Source: Clostridia bacterium (lineage in GTDB: Bacteria > Bacillota > Clostridia > Christensenellales > Aristaeellaceae). Taken from it: a DNA stretch of 64,000 nucleotides. Shown one piece after another: positions 43,055 through 51,368 of the stretch; the stretch's first letter is position 1, and every line of letters starts with the position of its first letter. The notes under the pieces were generated by a model, which was not told the DNA's origin, did not search any database, and saw only the letters and a list, made by a program, of their open reading frames with translations. The DNA lies in the NCBI GenBank assembly GCA_017502305.1, contig JAFVVG010000026.1, positions 1-64,000 of the forward strand, given 5' to 3'. Both the position numbers and the translations under genes were made by a program.

Positions 43055-44011
43055 TTACTTCGCAATGTAGTAGAAGTCCTCACCGGGCACTTCGCCGCCC
43101 ACGGACTTGGGGTTGGCATTGTACAGCACCTGGAAGAAGGGCGCGATCTGCGTTTTCATTTCCTCACCGGTAATGAACACGATGTGGCAGTTGGGAATGG
43201 CCTTCTTGGCCACAGCAGCCTTGGGGATGATGCCCTGGGCCTCCACCATCTGGCTGGCCTCGTCCACGTTGGTGTTCACAAACTCAACGCTGGCGGCATA
43301 AGCGTCCATGAAGGTCGCCAGCTTATCGGCGTTGTTCGCGGCCCATTCCTTGTTCACAATCACGCAGCCCATGCTCAGCACGGCGGTTTCGCCCTTGCCG
43401 GCGGCGGCCTGGTTGAACAGCTCCGTCACGTCCATGGCGATGCGGAAATCCTTGTTCTGGTTCAAAACGCTGGTCACATGGGGTTCGGGAAGCAGGGCCA
43501 CGTCCACCGCGCCGCTGGCAGCCAGGGTAGCCAGCTCGGCATGCTCAGCCTTGTACTCCACAGTGATGTCATCCGCCAGGCCATTGGCCTCCAGGATGTA
43601 GTTCACCACATATTCCGGCGTGGAGCCCTGGCCGGTGGCCCACAGGGTCTTACCCTTCAGGTCCTCCAGGGTGTTGATCTCCGGGTTGCTGGTCACAATG
43701 TGCAGAACGCCCAGGGTGTTCAGCGCCACCAGCTGAACCTTGCCCTCGGTCTTCTTGTTCAGGGTAGCGGCCAGGTTGGTGGGCACGCAGGCGATATCAG
43801 CGTTGCCGCTGGCCACGGCGGCCACCACCTCATCAGGGGCGCCGGCCAGGGTGAAGTTATAGGCGCCGTCGTTATCGTTCATCACCTTCACCAGGCCGAT
43901 GCCGGTGGGGCCCTTGAGGGCATACACATTCACGGCTTCCTCCGCCGCGGCGCAGGAGGCCAGGCTCAGGGCCATGCACAGAACCATCATCATCGCAATA
44001 ATCTTTTTCAT
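43055..44011 (-). CDS. NMT1/THI5-like substrate-binding lipoprotein
   Basis: A 318-residue binding protein. Residues 1-20 form a lipoprotein signal ending LASC, so Cys20 is the lipid anchor. The mature part has the NrtA/SsuA/THI5-like pattern: VYALKGPTGIGLVKVM, NADIACVPTNLAATL, LEDLKGKTLWATGQGSTPEYVVNYIL and VDVALLPEPHVTSVL. Ligands in this family include sulfonates, nitrate, bicarbonate and pyrimidine thiamine precursors; this one cannot be fixed from sequence. Its ATG overlaps the TM1266-family gene stop (ATGA). Confidence 0.9.
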   Translation of the reverse strand: MKKIIAMMMVLCMALSLASCAAAEEAVNVYALKGPTGIGLVKVMNDNDGAYNFTLAGAPDEVVAAVASGNADIACVPTNLAATLNKKTEGKVQLVALNTLGVLHIVTSNPEINTLEDLKGKTLWATGQGSTPEYVVNYILEANGLADDITVEYKAEHAELATLAASGAVDVALLPEPHVTSVLNQNKDFRIAMDVTELFNQAAAGKGETAVLSMGCVIVNKEWAANNADKLATFMDAYAASVEFVNTNVDEASQMVEAQGIIPKAAVAKKAIPNCHIVFITGEEMKTQIAPFFQVLYNANPKSVGGEVPGEDFYYIAK

Positions 44012-44280
44012 AAATCAATCGTCCTTTCAAGTTTTTTCGCGGTCAGGGCGCTTTTCACCGTCACGCCGGAAAGGTTCCCCAGCTTGCCGGTCAAGGCGCC
44101 CACCTGTTCATTGGTTCCCTCCACGATCAGGCCGATCACCGCCAGGCCGGTATCCTTTTCCGGAATACCGATGCGCCCGCGGATGATCTCCCCATAGGCG
44201 GAGAGAATCCTGTTCACATCCTCGGCGCGGCAGCGCTCCTCCACCACCACGCCCACGAAACCCAGTCGAGTATCGCTCAT
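44008..44280 (-). CDS. TM1266-family putative regulator
   Basis: A 90-residue ACT-like protein starting at ATG 44280 behind GGAGGG. The pattern RLGFVGVVVEER, LSAYGEIIRGRIGIPEKDTGLAVIGLIVEG and LTGKLGNLSGVTVKSAL matches the TM1266 family, annotated as a putative regulator of the iron-only hydrogenase system. It has no DNA-binding domain, so a ligand-sensing role is more likely than direct DNA binding. It is the first gene after the riboswitch-like leader and is translationally coupled to the binding lipoprotein. Confidence 0.85.
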   Translation of the reverse strand: MSDTRLGFVGVVVEERCRAEDVNRILSAYGEIIRGRIGIPEKDTGLAVIGLIVEGTNEQVGALTGKLGNLSGVTVKSALTAKKLERTIDL

Positions 44281-44298
44281 ATCTTTTCCCTCCGCATG

Positions 44299-44467
44299 AA
44301 AAAAAACAGGCTGGTTCCGGCGCAAATCGCCTATGAATCGCCTGATGATAAACGCATATACGTATCCCCCTTTCCCATCTCCCGCCAGGGCATCCCCGGG
44401 CAGTCAATCAGGAGCCAATGTACCGCGCCTCCCCCGCACGTCGCCGCTAAGGTTTGGCTTTCCGGCC
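44299..44467 (-). promoter_or_regulatory. Putative riboswitch of unknown class ahead of the TM1266-ABC operon
   Basis: The leader RNA holds a helix AGCCAA/TTGGCT (44454-44459 with 44413-44418) and a helix CCTGAT/ATCAGG (44407-44412 with 44341-44346) closing about 60 bases. The 3' strand of the latter also supplies the left arm CAGGC (44340-44344) of an intrinsic terminator. That terminator pairs CAGGC with GCCTG (44307-44311), contains an inner GGCG/CGCC helix, and ends in eight T. The two folds exclude each other, so stabilising the first would let transcription proceed. It lacks the conserved cores of TPP, SAM-I, T-box and c-di-GMP-I classes as I know them. Confidence 0.55.
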
Positions 44468-44473
44468 ACAGAT

Positions 44474-44502
44474 ATTATACCCAACTTTTCACCATTTGAA
44501 AA
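44474..44502 (-). promoter_or_regulatory. Promoter of the TM1266-ABC-GNAT operon
   Basis: Minus strand: TTTTCA (44497-44502), a 17-base spacer and TATAAT (44474-44479). Transcription starts near 44467, giving a 187-base leader. Confidence 0.65.
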
Positions 44503-44523
44503 GCGTTTCGACAAATATTTGAC

Positions 44524-44557
44524 AAAAAAACAGGAGACGCGCATCGCACGTCTCCCG
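44524..44557 (-). terminator. Terminator after the S41 protease gene
   Basis: GGAGACG (44533-44539) pairs with CGTCTCC (44549-44555), followed on the minus strand by TGTTTTTTT. It separates the protease gene from the TM1266 promoter. Confidence 0.85.
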
Positions 44558-44563
44558 AAAACA

Positions 44564-45808
44564 TTATTTTGCAAGCTTTTCCTGCATAACCTCCAGGGCC
44601 CGGGCCAGCTGCACGTCGTTCAGGTCGCCGAACTCATACATGCCGTTGTCGCCCTTGGGCAGGGCGATCTCCACATCCGGCGTGATGCCGATCTTGTGCA
44701 CCTTGTTGCCGCTGGGGGTATAATACTGGGCAATGGTCAGCTGCATGCCGGAACCATCATTGCTGATGGGCAGTACGCTCTGCACAATGCCCTTGCCATA
44801 GCTCTGCACACCCACAATGGTAGCGTTTGCCCGATCCTTCAGGGCGCCGGCGAGAATCTCGGAGGAGGAGGCGCTGTTCTCGTTGAGCAGCAGCACCAGC
44901 TGCACATCCGTCTTGCCGTTCTTGGTGTGGTAATATTCACGGGTGCCGTCGCGGTACTGCAGATAGCACAGCGTACCCTTGTCCAGGAACATATCGCCGA
45001 TGGTTTCCGCGTCGTCCACCCAGCCGCCGGGGTTGTCGCGCAGGTCGATGATCACACCCCTGGCGCCCTGGCTGACCACATCATTCAGGGCCGTCTCGAA
45101 CTTGGCTGCGCAGTCGCCGGCAAACTCATACAGGGCGATATAGCCAATCTCCTCGTCCAGCATCATGGCATCCACCCGGTTCACGTTGATCTGCGCGCGG
45201 GTCAGCACGAAGCTGATCTCCTCGCCGTTGCGCAGGAAGGTCACATTCACGTCCGTGCCAGGGGTGCCGCGCATGATATCCACCGCGTCCTGCAGGCTGA
45301 AGGCGTCCACATACAAATCCTCCACCTTGTAGAGGATATCGCCCTTGTGTACGCCGGCTTCCCGGGCAGGGCCGTTGTCGAACACACGGCTCACGGTGCA
45401 GATGCCCGTGGCGTAGTTGCCGGAAATCTGGATGCCCACGCCGGCATACTCACCTTCGTCATCTTCCCACAATTCCTTATAATCTTCCGGCGTATAGTAG
45501 AAAGAATAGGGATCGTCCAGGCCCGTGAGCAGACCCATGGCGGCGCCTTCCGCCAGTTTGGCGGAGTCCACCTCTTCATAGAAATAATACTCGGCGATCT
45601 CCTGCATTTCCAGCAGCTTGTCAAACTGCTTGTATTTTTCATACTGCGCTTTGGGGATGGTCACCGTATCACCGTTATCGGTCACCTCCGCGCCGACGGT
45701 GAAGTCCAGCATGCTGGTCAGCCCGGAAAAGGGCAGATACGCGCAGCCCGAGAGCAGGCACGCCGCCAGCACCAGGGAAAGAAACAGAACAATCCTCTTT
45801 TTCATCAT
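44564..45808 (-). CDS. S41-family C-terminal processing protease, lipoprotein
   Basis: A 414-residue CtpA-like protease. Residues 1-22 are a lipoprotein signal ending LLSGC. A PDZ domain spans about 115-195 (GVGIQISGNYATGICTVSRVFDNGPAREAGVHKGDIL). The S41 catalytic domain follows, with Ser in NENSASSSEILAGALKD and Lys in GVQSYGKGIVQS. These enzymes degrade or process extracytoplasmic proteins. It lies 15 bases after the PucR-type regulator gene. Confidence 0.93.
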   Translation of the reverse strand: MMKKRIVLFLSLVLAACLLSGCAYLPFSGLTSMLDFTVGAEVTDNGDTVTIPKAQYEKYKQFDKLLEMQEIAEYYFYEEVDSAKLAEGAAMGLLTGLDDPYSFYYTPEDYKELWEDDEGEYAGVGIQISGNYATGICTVSRVFDNGPAREAGVHKGDILYKVEDLYVDAFSLQDAVDIMRGTPGTDVNVTFLRNGEEISFVLTRAQINVNRVDAMMLDEEIGYIALYEFAGDCAAKFETALNDVVSQGARGVIIDLRDNPGGWVDDAETIGDMFLDKGTLCYLQYRDGTREYYHTKNGKTDVQLVLLLNENSASSSEILAGALKDRANATIVGVQSYGKGIVQSVLPISNDGSGMQLTIAQYYTPSGNKVHKIGITPDVEIALPKGDNGMYEFGDLNDVQLARALEVMQEKLAK

Positions 45809-45823
45809 TGATCACCCTCTGCG

Positions 45824-46876
45824 TTACTTGCGGTTCAGCTTATCGCCGCCGCACTTTTTCAGTTCCATCAGAATCTTGAAGGTCACCGCGTCGTCAAAGG
45901 AACGCAGGTCCAGCCCGGTCAGGCGCTGCACCTTGTCCAGGCGGTACACCAGCGTGTTGCGGTGGATGTAGAGCTGCCTTGCCGTATCGGAAAGATTCAG
46001 ATCCTTTTTGAAGAACATATCGATGGTATAAAGCATTTCCTCGTTGAAGAGCCTGGCGGTTTTCCGGTTGAAGAGCATGGCGTGATAGGCGGCGCTGATG
46101 TCCTGGGGCAGCTCCATCAGGAAGCGTTCCAGAATCAGCCGGCTGTAAACAAACACACTCTCCTCCGCCTGGAAGATGCGCCCCACCTCAATGGCCCGCT
46201 TGGCCTCGGCATAGCTTTCCCGCAGCTCCTCTATGGTATGACAGCTCCGGCCGATGCCCACCGTCATCTGGTGGGCCGTTTCCCCCATCAGGGTTTCCTG
46301 CAGCGCCTGGGCATACTGGGCCAGATCCTCCATGGTCTCGGCGTCGCTCACGTCCTTGATCAGGGCGGCGGTGTGCCGGTCCATGTCGATCAGCACATCC
46401 TTGTCCTGCATGGGCGTGATCTCCCGCAGAAGCTCAAAGGCACGGCTTTTCCCCGTCTGTACCATATGGAAGACCATCACGCAGCGTTCCAGCTCACGGG
46501 GCAACTGATGCTCGTTGCTCAGGGCCTCCAGCTCCGCTCCCGCCAGTTCGCCGCGAAGGGCACGCCTGTACACGTCAAAGCTGTTTTCGCTGTGCTGCTC
46601 GCCGCTGCCCATGCTGGTCACCAGCGCTCCGCCGATGATCAGCACGTCCCTGGCGCCAGGCAGCTTATCCGGACAGGACAGCAGCACCGCAGGCTGCTTC
46701 ACCGGCAGATAGAGCATGCCGTCCATGGCCTGGGGGACGCCGTCCGTCATGTCCTTGAGGGCCGTTCGCACCTCTGCGGGCAGGTTGGCTCCCCCGTCGC
46801 GGTCCATTACGCTGACCGGAACGGAAAGCTGGCTCAGCACCAGTTCCATCCTGTCCAGCAAATGCTTGTCCATCAT
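45824..46876 (-). CDS. PucR/CdaR-family transcriptional regulator
   Basis: I place the start at ATG 46876, behind AGAGGTG; the ATG at 46912 lies only nine bases after the -10 box and cannot be used from that promoter. The 350-residue protein has a poorly conserved sensory N-terminus, a central GGDEF-like region (TVGIGRSCHTIEELRESYAEAKRAIEVG) and a C-terminal helix-turn-helix (NLSDTARQLYIHRNTLVYRLDKVQRLTGLDL). CdaR relatives control sugar diacid use, and the uxuAB genes lie just upstream, so uronate control is possible but unproven. Confidence 0.88.
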   Translation of the reverse strand: MMDKHLLDRMELVLSQLSVPVSVMDRDGGANLPAEVRTALKDMTDGVPQAMDGMLYLPVKQPAVLLSCPDKLPGARDVLIIGGALVTSMGSGEQHSENSFDVYRRALRGELAGAELEALSNEHQLPRELERCVMVFHMVQTGKSRAFELLREITPMQDKDVLIDMDRHTAALIKDVSDAETMEDLAQYAQALQETLMGETAHQMTVGIGRSCHTIEELRESYAEAKRAIEVGRIFQAEESVFVYSRLILERFLMELPQDISAAYHAMLFNRKTARLFNEEMLYTIDMFFKKDLNLSDTARQLYIHRNTLVYRLDKVQRLTGLDLRSFDDAVTFKILMELKKCGGDKLNRK

Positions 46877-46920
46877 TGCAAACACCTCTTGCGCAGAATT
46901 ATTCTTCCGCATTCTATGAC

Positions 46921-46929
46921 ATTATAACA
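46921..46929 (-). promoter_or_regulatory. Extended -10 promoter of the PucR-type regulator gene
   Basis: Minus strand TGTTATAAT (46921-46929) has a perfect -10 and the TGn extension; the -35 is weak. Transcription would start near 46914. Confidence 0.6.
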
Positions 46930-46996
46930 CATTCCACGCCTTGAATAAAGCGAAAATTTTACGAAAACAAGAAACTTTTTGTTAACTTTGCCCAAA

Positions 46997-47028
46997 GCAA
47001 AAACGGCACAGCCGAAGCCATGCCGTTT
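46997..47028 (-). terminator. Terminator of uxuAB
   Basis: AACGGCA (47002-47008) pairs with TGCCGTT (47021-47027) around an inner GGCTTCGGCTG loop, followed on the minus strand by TTTGCTTT. Confidence 0.8.
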
Positions 47029-47045
47029 GTTATGTTGTATCAGGA

Positions 47046-48659
47046 TCAGCCCAGGTACTTCTTCAGGGTCGCGCGCACAGCGCCGGGGCCAGCCAATTCC
47101 TCGGCCAGAAGGCTCTCCACCTTCTCGGCCAGGCCGGCCTCGTAGAGGTTCACGCCGAAGATCACCGGGTTGGACAGGATGCCCTGCAGCTTGCCCTTCA
47201 CACTCTCGGGCTCGCCTACCTTCACATCAGCCAGGTCAGATTGCATCTGGGCCAGCATGGGATCGGAGGAGCAGTTCATCTCCTTGCCCTGGTCGTCCAC
47301 AGCCTTCAGGTAGCGCAGCCAGCCGGCCAGCACCAGCGGAATGGCCTGCAATTCGGCGGCGTTCTTCTCAGGATCGGCCATGTAGCTCTTGATGGTCTCA
47401 CCAAAGCGGATGGCGATCTTCTGGGAGGTGTCGGTGGCGATACGCTGGGGGGTATCGGGGATGAAGGGGTTGGGCAGGCGCTGCTCAACAACCTCATCGA
47501 TGAAAGCCTTGGGGCTGATGATGCCGGGGTCGGTCACCACAGGCAGGCCTTCCACATAGCCGATGGTCTTGACCAGCTTCACCAGCTGCTCGTCCTTCAT
47601 CTCGGCGGCGATGGACTCATAGCCCAGCAGGCAGCCGTACACAGCCAGGGCGGTGTGCAGGGGGTTCAGGCAGGTGGTGACCTTCATGCGCTCGGTCATG
47701 TTCACGATCTCGCGGGTGGTGAGATACACGCCGGCCTTCTCCAGGGCGGGGCGACCGTTGGGGAAACGATCCTCCACCACCAGGTACTGGGGAATCTCAG
47801 CGTTCACGAAGGGCGCGATGTAGGTATTCTTGCTGGTAATGACGGGCGCCATGTCCTCCACGCCGGCCTCGTTCAGCTGCTTCTCGATCACTTCCGCAGG
47901 ACGGGGGGTGATCTTGTCGATCATGCTCCAGGGGAAGGAAACCTTGTTTTCGTCTTCCACATAGGCCACGAAATCAGCGGTGACAAAGCCCTTCTCAGCC
48001 CAGCCCCTGGCAATGGTCAGCACAGAAGAGCGCAGCTTCTCGCCATTGTGGGAGCAGTTGTCCATGCTCACCATGGCGATGGGCGCGGCGCCGGCCTGGA
48101 AGCGGGCCCACAGCATAGCGGCCACACAGCTCATGGCGTGACGGGCCTTTTCGGGGCCTTCCTCGATATCCGCCAGCACCACGGGCATCATTTCGCCCTT
48201 GATGTTGGTCAGGGCATAGCCCTTTTCGGTGATGGTAAAGGAAGCCATCTGCAGCTCGGCGCTTTCAAAGCACTTCTTCAGCTGGTTCCACTTGTCCGCG
48301 CTGGCGGAATTGGCGGGCACGCCCTTGGCAATGGAAGCGATAACTTCCTTGTCGGTGGAGCCGTCGGGCTTCAGGGCCACCATGAGGGTCATGGAGTCGT
48401 GGGGCTCGTAGATCTTCTCAATAATGTCATAGTCGAAGGTCTCGGCGGCGATGATACCGCTGCGGGCCATGCCGTTGTTCAGCAGGCGCTGCTGCAGACC
48501 GGCGATAAAGCCGCGGAAAATGTTGCCGGCGCCGAAGTGCACCCACACAGGATGCTCCTGGGTATACTCGGCCATCTGCTTCCAGTCATACTTGGGCAGG
48601 ACGATGCCGGCGGCCTCGAAGGCAGCCTTATCCTGCAGGCCAGCGTAAGAAAGCTTCAT
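47046..48659 (-). CDS. uxuB: D-mannonate oxidoreductase (fructuronate reductase)
   Basis: Reduces D-fructuronate to D-mannonate with NADH. The 537 residues belong to the mannitol dehydrogenase family: HFGAGNIFRGFIAGLQQRLL (about 41-60) is the nucleotide-binding part, and SMDNCSHNGEKLRSSVL and KVTTCLNPLHTALAVYGCLLG are the catalytic landmarks. Its start is two bases after uxuA, with AAGGGGG inside the end of uxuA. The pairing with uxuA makes the fructuronate assignment firmer than the family alone. Confidence 0.93.
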   Translation of the reverse strand: MKLSYAGLQDKAAFEAAGIVLPKYDWKQMAEYTQEHPVWVHFGAGNIFRGFIAGLQQRLLNNGMARSGIIAAETFDYDIIEKIYEPHDSMTLMVALKPDGSTDKEVIASIAKGVPANSASADKWNQLKKCFESAELQMASFTITEKGYALTNIKGEMMPVVLADIEEGPEKARHAMSCVAAMLWARFQAGAAPIAMVSMDNCSHNGEKLRSSVLTIARGWAEKGFVTADFVAYVEDENKVSFPWSMIDKITPRPAEVIEKQLNEAGVEDMAPVITSKNTYIAPFVNAEIPQYLVVEDRFPNGRPALEKAGVYLTTREIVNMTERMKVTTCLNPLHTALAVYGCLLGYESIAAEMKDEQLVKLVKTIGYVEGLPVVTDPGIISPKAFIDEVVEQRLPNPFIPDTPQRIATDTSQKIAIRFGETIKSYMADPEKNAAELQAIPLVLAGWLRYLKAVDDQGKEMNCSSDPMLAQMQSDLADVKVGEPESVKGKLQGILSNPVIFGVNLYEAGLAEKVESLLAEELAGPGAVRATLKKYLG

Positions 48660-48661
48660 GA

Positions 48662-49741
48662 TTACTTATCCCCCTTGATCTTGCACAGCGCTTCCCAGAT
48701 GCCGTTCAGGTAGGTGGCGCCCAGGGCGCGGTCGTACAGACCATAGCCGGGGCGGCCTTCCTCGTCCCAGATCATGCGGCCATGGTCGGGGCGGATATAG
48801 GTATCGGGGCAGGTATCGTAGATGGCCTCCATGATGGCGAACATATCCAGGTCGCCGGTAGAGGACAGGTGAGCCGCCTCGCGGAAGTGGCGGTGGCCCA
48901 GGTACTTCACGTTGCGCACGTGCATGGCGCCGATGCGGTTCATCTCGCCGAAGTGACGGATGATGGAAGGAATATCGTTGTCAGGATTGGAGCCCAGGGA
49001 ACCGGTGCACAGGCACAGGGTATTGGCAGGGCTGTCGTGCAGCTTCACGATCTTGTCGTAATCCTCCTGGCTGTGGGCAATGCGGGGCAGGCCGAAAATA
49101 GGCCAGGCGGGATCGTCGGGATGGCAAGCCATCTTCACGCCAACTTCCTCGCACACGGGGATCACGCGGTCCAGGAAGTACTTGTAGTTCTCGCGCAGCA
49201 TATCGGGGGTGATGCCCTCGTACTGCTTCAGGGTCGTCTCCAGCAGGGCCAGGCGCTCGGGCTCCCAGCCGGGCAGGGTGAAGCCCTTCGAATCTTCGGC
49301 CGTGCGGCGGACAATTTCCATGGGGCCCATTTCGCCCAGGTCTTCCTCGTTGAAGTACAGGCTGTTGGAGCCGTCCTCCTCGATCTCGCGGGCCAGGTCG
49401 GTACGCAGCCAGTCAAACACGGGCATGAAGTTGTACACGATCACCTTCACACCGTACTTGGCCAGGGTGCGGATGGTGGAGCAATAATACTTGATGTATT
49501 CGTCGCGGGTGGGCAGGCCCATCTTGATGTCCTCGTGAACGTTCACGCTCTCGATGACTTCCAGTTCCAGGCCGCAGGAATGGACGTAATCCACCAGCTC
49601 CTTGACTTCTTCCTCAGGCCAGTCAACACCGGCAGGCTTGTCCAGCAGGCCCATCAGGCCGGACATGCCGGGAATCTGCTTCACATACTTCAGCGGGATC
49701 GGATCGGACTCCTTGCCATACCAGCGGAACGTCATTTTCAT
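48662..49741 (-). CDS. uxuA: Mannonate dehydratase
   Basis: Converts D-mannonate to 2-keto-3-deoxy-D-gluconate in the glucuronate pathway. I place the start at ATG 49741, eight bases after GGAGGG. The 359 residues begin [24 protein letters not shown] and contain [40 protein letters not shown] and [14 protein letters not shown], all typical of UxuA, with Cys/His/Asp metal ligands. Length is normal. First gene of the uxuA-uxuB operon. Confidence 0.95.
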   Translation of the reverse strand: MKMTFRWYGKESDPIPLKYVKQIPGMSGLMGLLDKPAGVDWPEEEVKELVDYVHSCGLELEVIESVNVHEDIKMGLPTRDEYIKYYCSTIRTLAKYGVKVIVYNFMPVFDWLRTDLAREIEEDGSNSLYFNEEDLGEMGPMEIVRRTAEDSKGFTLPGWEPERLALLETTLKQYEGITPDMLRENYKYFLDRVIPVCEEVGVKMACHPDDPAWPIFGLPRIAHSQEDYDKIVKLHDSPANTLCLCTGSLGSNPDNDIPSIIRHFGEMNRIGAMHVRNVKYLGHRHFREAAHLSSTGDLDMFAIMEAIYDTCPDTYIRPDHGRMIWDEEGRPGYGLYDRALGATYLNGIWEALCKIKGDK

Positions 49742-49785
49742 GGGGTGCACCCTCCAAAGCAATAATTTCTGATGATCGGGAGCCA

Positions 49786-49825
49786 GACAATTTTTGTCCG
49801 CATTTCCCTATGCTGTATTATACAG
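49786..49825 (-). promoter_or_regulatory. Candidate operators at the uxuA promoter
   Basis: Two 13-base palindromes are present: CTGTAT-T-ATACAG (49813-49825), overlapping the -10, and GACAA-TTT-TTGTC (49786-49798), just downstream of the transcription start. Both positions suit a repressor. I cannot name the regulator. Confidence 0.45.
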
Positions 49826-49845
49826 AACGCTTTTCATGAAGTCAA
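49817..49845 (-). promoter_or_regulatory. Promoter of uxuAB
   Basis: Minus strand: TTGACT (49840-49845), a 17-base spacer and TATAAT (49817-49822), a near-consensus sigma-A promoter. Confidence 0.8.
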
Positions 49846-49909
49846 CGCCGCTCCCCTGTCCCTTTTTCATTTTCCCGAGAAATCAAACGGTTCTTTCTGA
49901 AAATGCTAC

Positions 49910-49962
49910 GAATTGATTTTCTTTTATCAATTCATTTTCTTTTGGCCTGTGTTGTGATAGAA
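49910..49962 (+). promoter_or_regulatory. Inverted repeat and extended -10 ahead of trkA
   Basis: GAATTGAT (49910-49917) and ATCAATTC (49926-49933) form a perfect eight-base inverted repeat. TGATAGAAT (49954-49962) is an extended -10 about 40 bases before the trkA start; no good -35 is seen. The repeat lies near the -35 to -50 position and may bind a regulator. Confidence 0.45.
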
Positions 49963-50003
49963 TAATCCCGTTGCATTAATCCATCCAACCGGAGGTATTT
50001 GCC

Positions 50004-51368
50004 ATGCGTATTCTTGTTGTGGGCGACGGCAAGGTCGGCCACACTCTGGCTGAAAGCCTTACCAGGGAAGGTCACGACGTGGTCATCATCGACCGCGATG
50101 AAGAGGTTCTCCAGCACTGCCAGGATACCCTGGACGTTTTGTGCATCCAGGGCAACGGCGCCAACGCCAAAACCCTTCTCGAGGCCGGCGTCTCCGCCGC
50201 GGATATCGTTATTTCCGCCACCGCCAGCGACGAGACCAACATGCTATGCTGTCTCATCGCCAAGCGCTTGGGCGCCAAGTACACCATCGCCCGCATCCGG
50301 GACCCGGAATACAACGAAAGCCTCACGCTCCTCCAGCGGGAGCTGGGCATCGACCTGACCATCAATCCCGAGCGTGCCACCGCCATGGAAATCAGCCGCC
50401 TTCTGCGCTTCCCCTTCGCCAGCAACATCGAGTTTTTCGCCAAGGGGCAAGTGGAAATGGTAGAATTCCGCGCCCTGGAGCATGACAGCATCGTGGGCCG
50501 GCCCATGAAGCAGCTGGCCCAGTACCTGCCCGGCATCCCCCGCGTGCTTTATGCCGCCGTGGAGCGCGAGGGCCAGGTGCACATCCCCAACGGTGATTTC
50601 ATCATCCGCTCCGGCGATCGTGTCCACGTGGCCGGCGATATGGTCACCATTACGGATTATTTCCGTTTTCTCGGCCGTGATGACATCAAGATCAGAAAGG
50701 TCATGCTGCTGGGCGGCAGCCGCATCAGCTACTATCTGGCCAAGATGATCATCCCTATGGGCATTCACGTCACCATTATTGAGATCGACCCTGAGAAGGC
50801 CGCCGATTTGAGCGAAATGCTCCCCCAGGCGGATATTATCCTTGGCGACGGCACCGACCAGGAGCTCCTCACCCAGGAGGCCATCGAGAACATGGACGCC
50901 TTCGTCTGTCTGTGCAACCGTGACGAAGAAAACCTTATGACCGGCCTGTACGCCGCCCGCCAGGGCGTGCCCAAGGTGATTGTGAAGAACAGCCGCGTGG
51001 CCTACGAGGAAATCCTTTCCGAGCTGGGGCTGGACAGCATGGTCAGCCCCCGTGCCATCACCTGCAACAACATTCTTCGCTATGTGCGTGCCCGCGTCAA
51101 CGGCAAGGGAACCGCCGTGGAGCGCCTCTACCGCCTGATGGATGGCAAGGCCGAAGCCCTTGAATTCATTGCCAGGGAGAGCGATCCCTATATCGGCGTG
51201 CCGCTGAAGGATCTCCATGTCCGCAAGAACACGCTTGTAGCCGTCATTGTCCGCGGCAATAAGGTCATCGTCCCCTTCGGCAACGATCATATCGAGGACG
51301 GCGACCGGGTCGTCATCATGGCCGGCGAAAGCGGCATCAGCGATCTGAACGAGGTCATCCGCCGATGA
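50004..51368 (+). CDS. trkA: Trk potassium uptake regulatory subunit TrkA
   Basis: The cytosolic NAD/ATP-binding gating ring of Trk/Ktr K+ channels. The 454 residues hold two RCK repeats. The first starts MRILVVGDGKVGHTLAESL with the GxGxxG nucleotide loop, and the second near residue 230 (KVMLLGGSRISYYLAKMI). Each is followed by a TrkA_C domain (for example GRPMKQLAQYLPGIPRVLY and GVPLKDLHVRKNTLVAVIV). The start follows GGAGG. It overlaps trkH by four bases. Confidence 0.95.
   Translation: MRILVVGDGKVGHTLAESLTREGHDVVIIDRDEEVLQHCQDTLDVLCIQGNGANAKTLLEAGVSAADIVISATASDETNMLCCLIAKRLGAKYTIARIRDPEYNESLTLLQRELGIDLTINPERATAMEISRLLRFPFASNIEFFAKGQVEMVEFRALEHDSIVGRPMKQLAQYLPGIPRVLYAAVEREGQVHIPNGDFIIRSGDRVHVAGDMVTITDYFRFLGRDDIKIRKVMLLGGSRISYYLAKMIIPMGIHVTIIEIDPEKAADLSEMLPQADIILGDGTDQELLTQEAIENMDAFVCLCNRDEENLMTGLYAARQGVPKVIVKNSRVAYEEILSELGLDSMVSPRAITCNNILRYVRARVNGKGTAVERLYRLMDGKAEALEFIARESDPYIGVPLKDLHVRKNTLVAVIVRGNKVIVPFGNDHIEDGDRVVIMAGESGISDLNEVIRR

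Noticed and set aside
42149-44197. A 682-residue plus-strand frame over the NitT/TauT transporter genes
   Set aside because: Antisense to four genes with clear motifs and coupled starts.
44299-44467. TPP, SAM-I, c-di-GMP-I or T-box riboswitch as the identity of the TM1266 leader
   Set aside because: Their conserved cores (for example CTGAGA of TPP and the AGGGTGG of T-box) are not present. I leave the class open.
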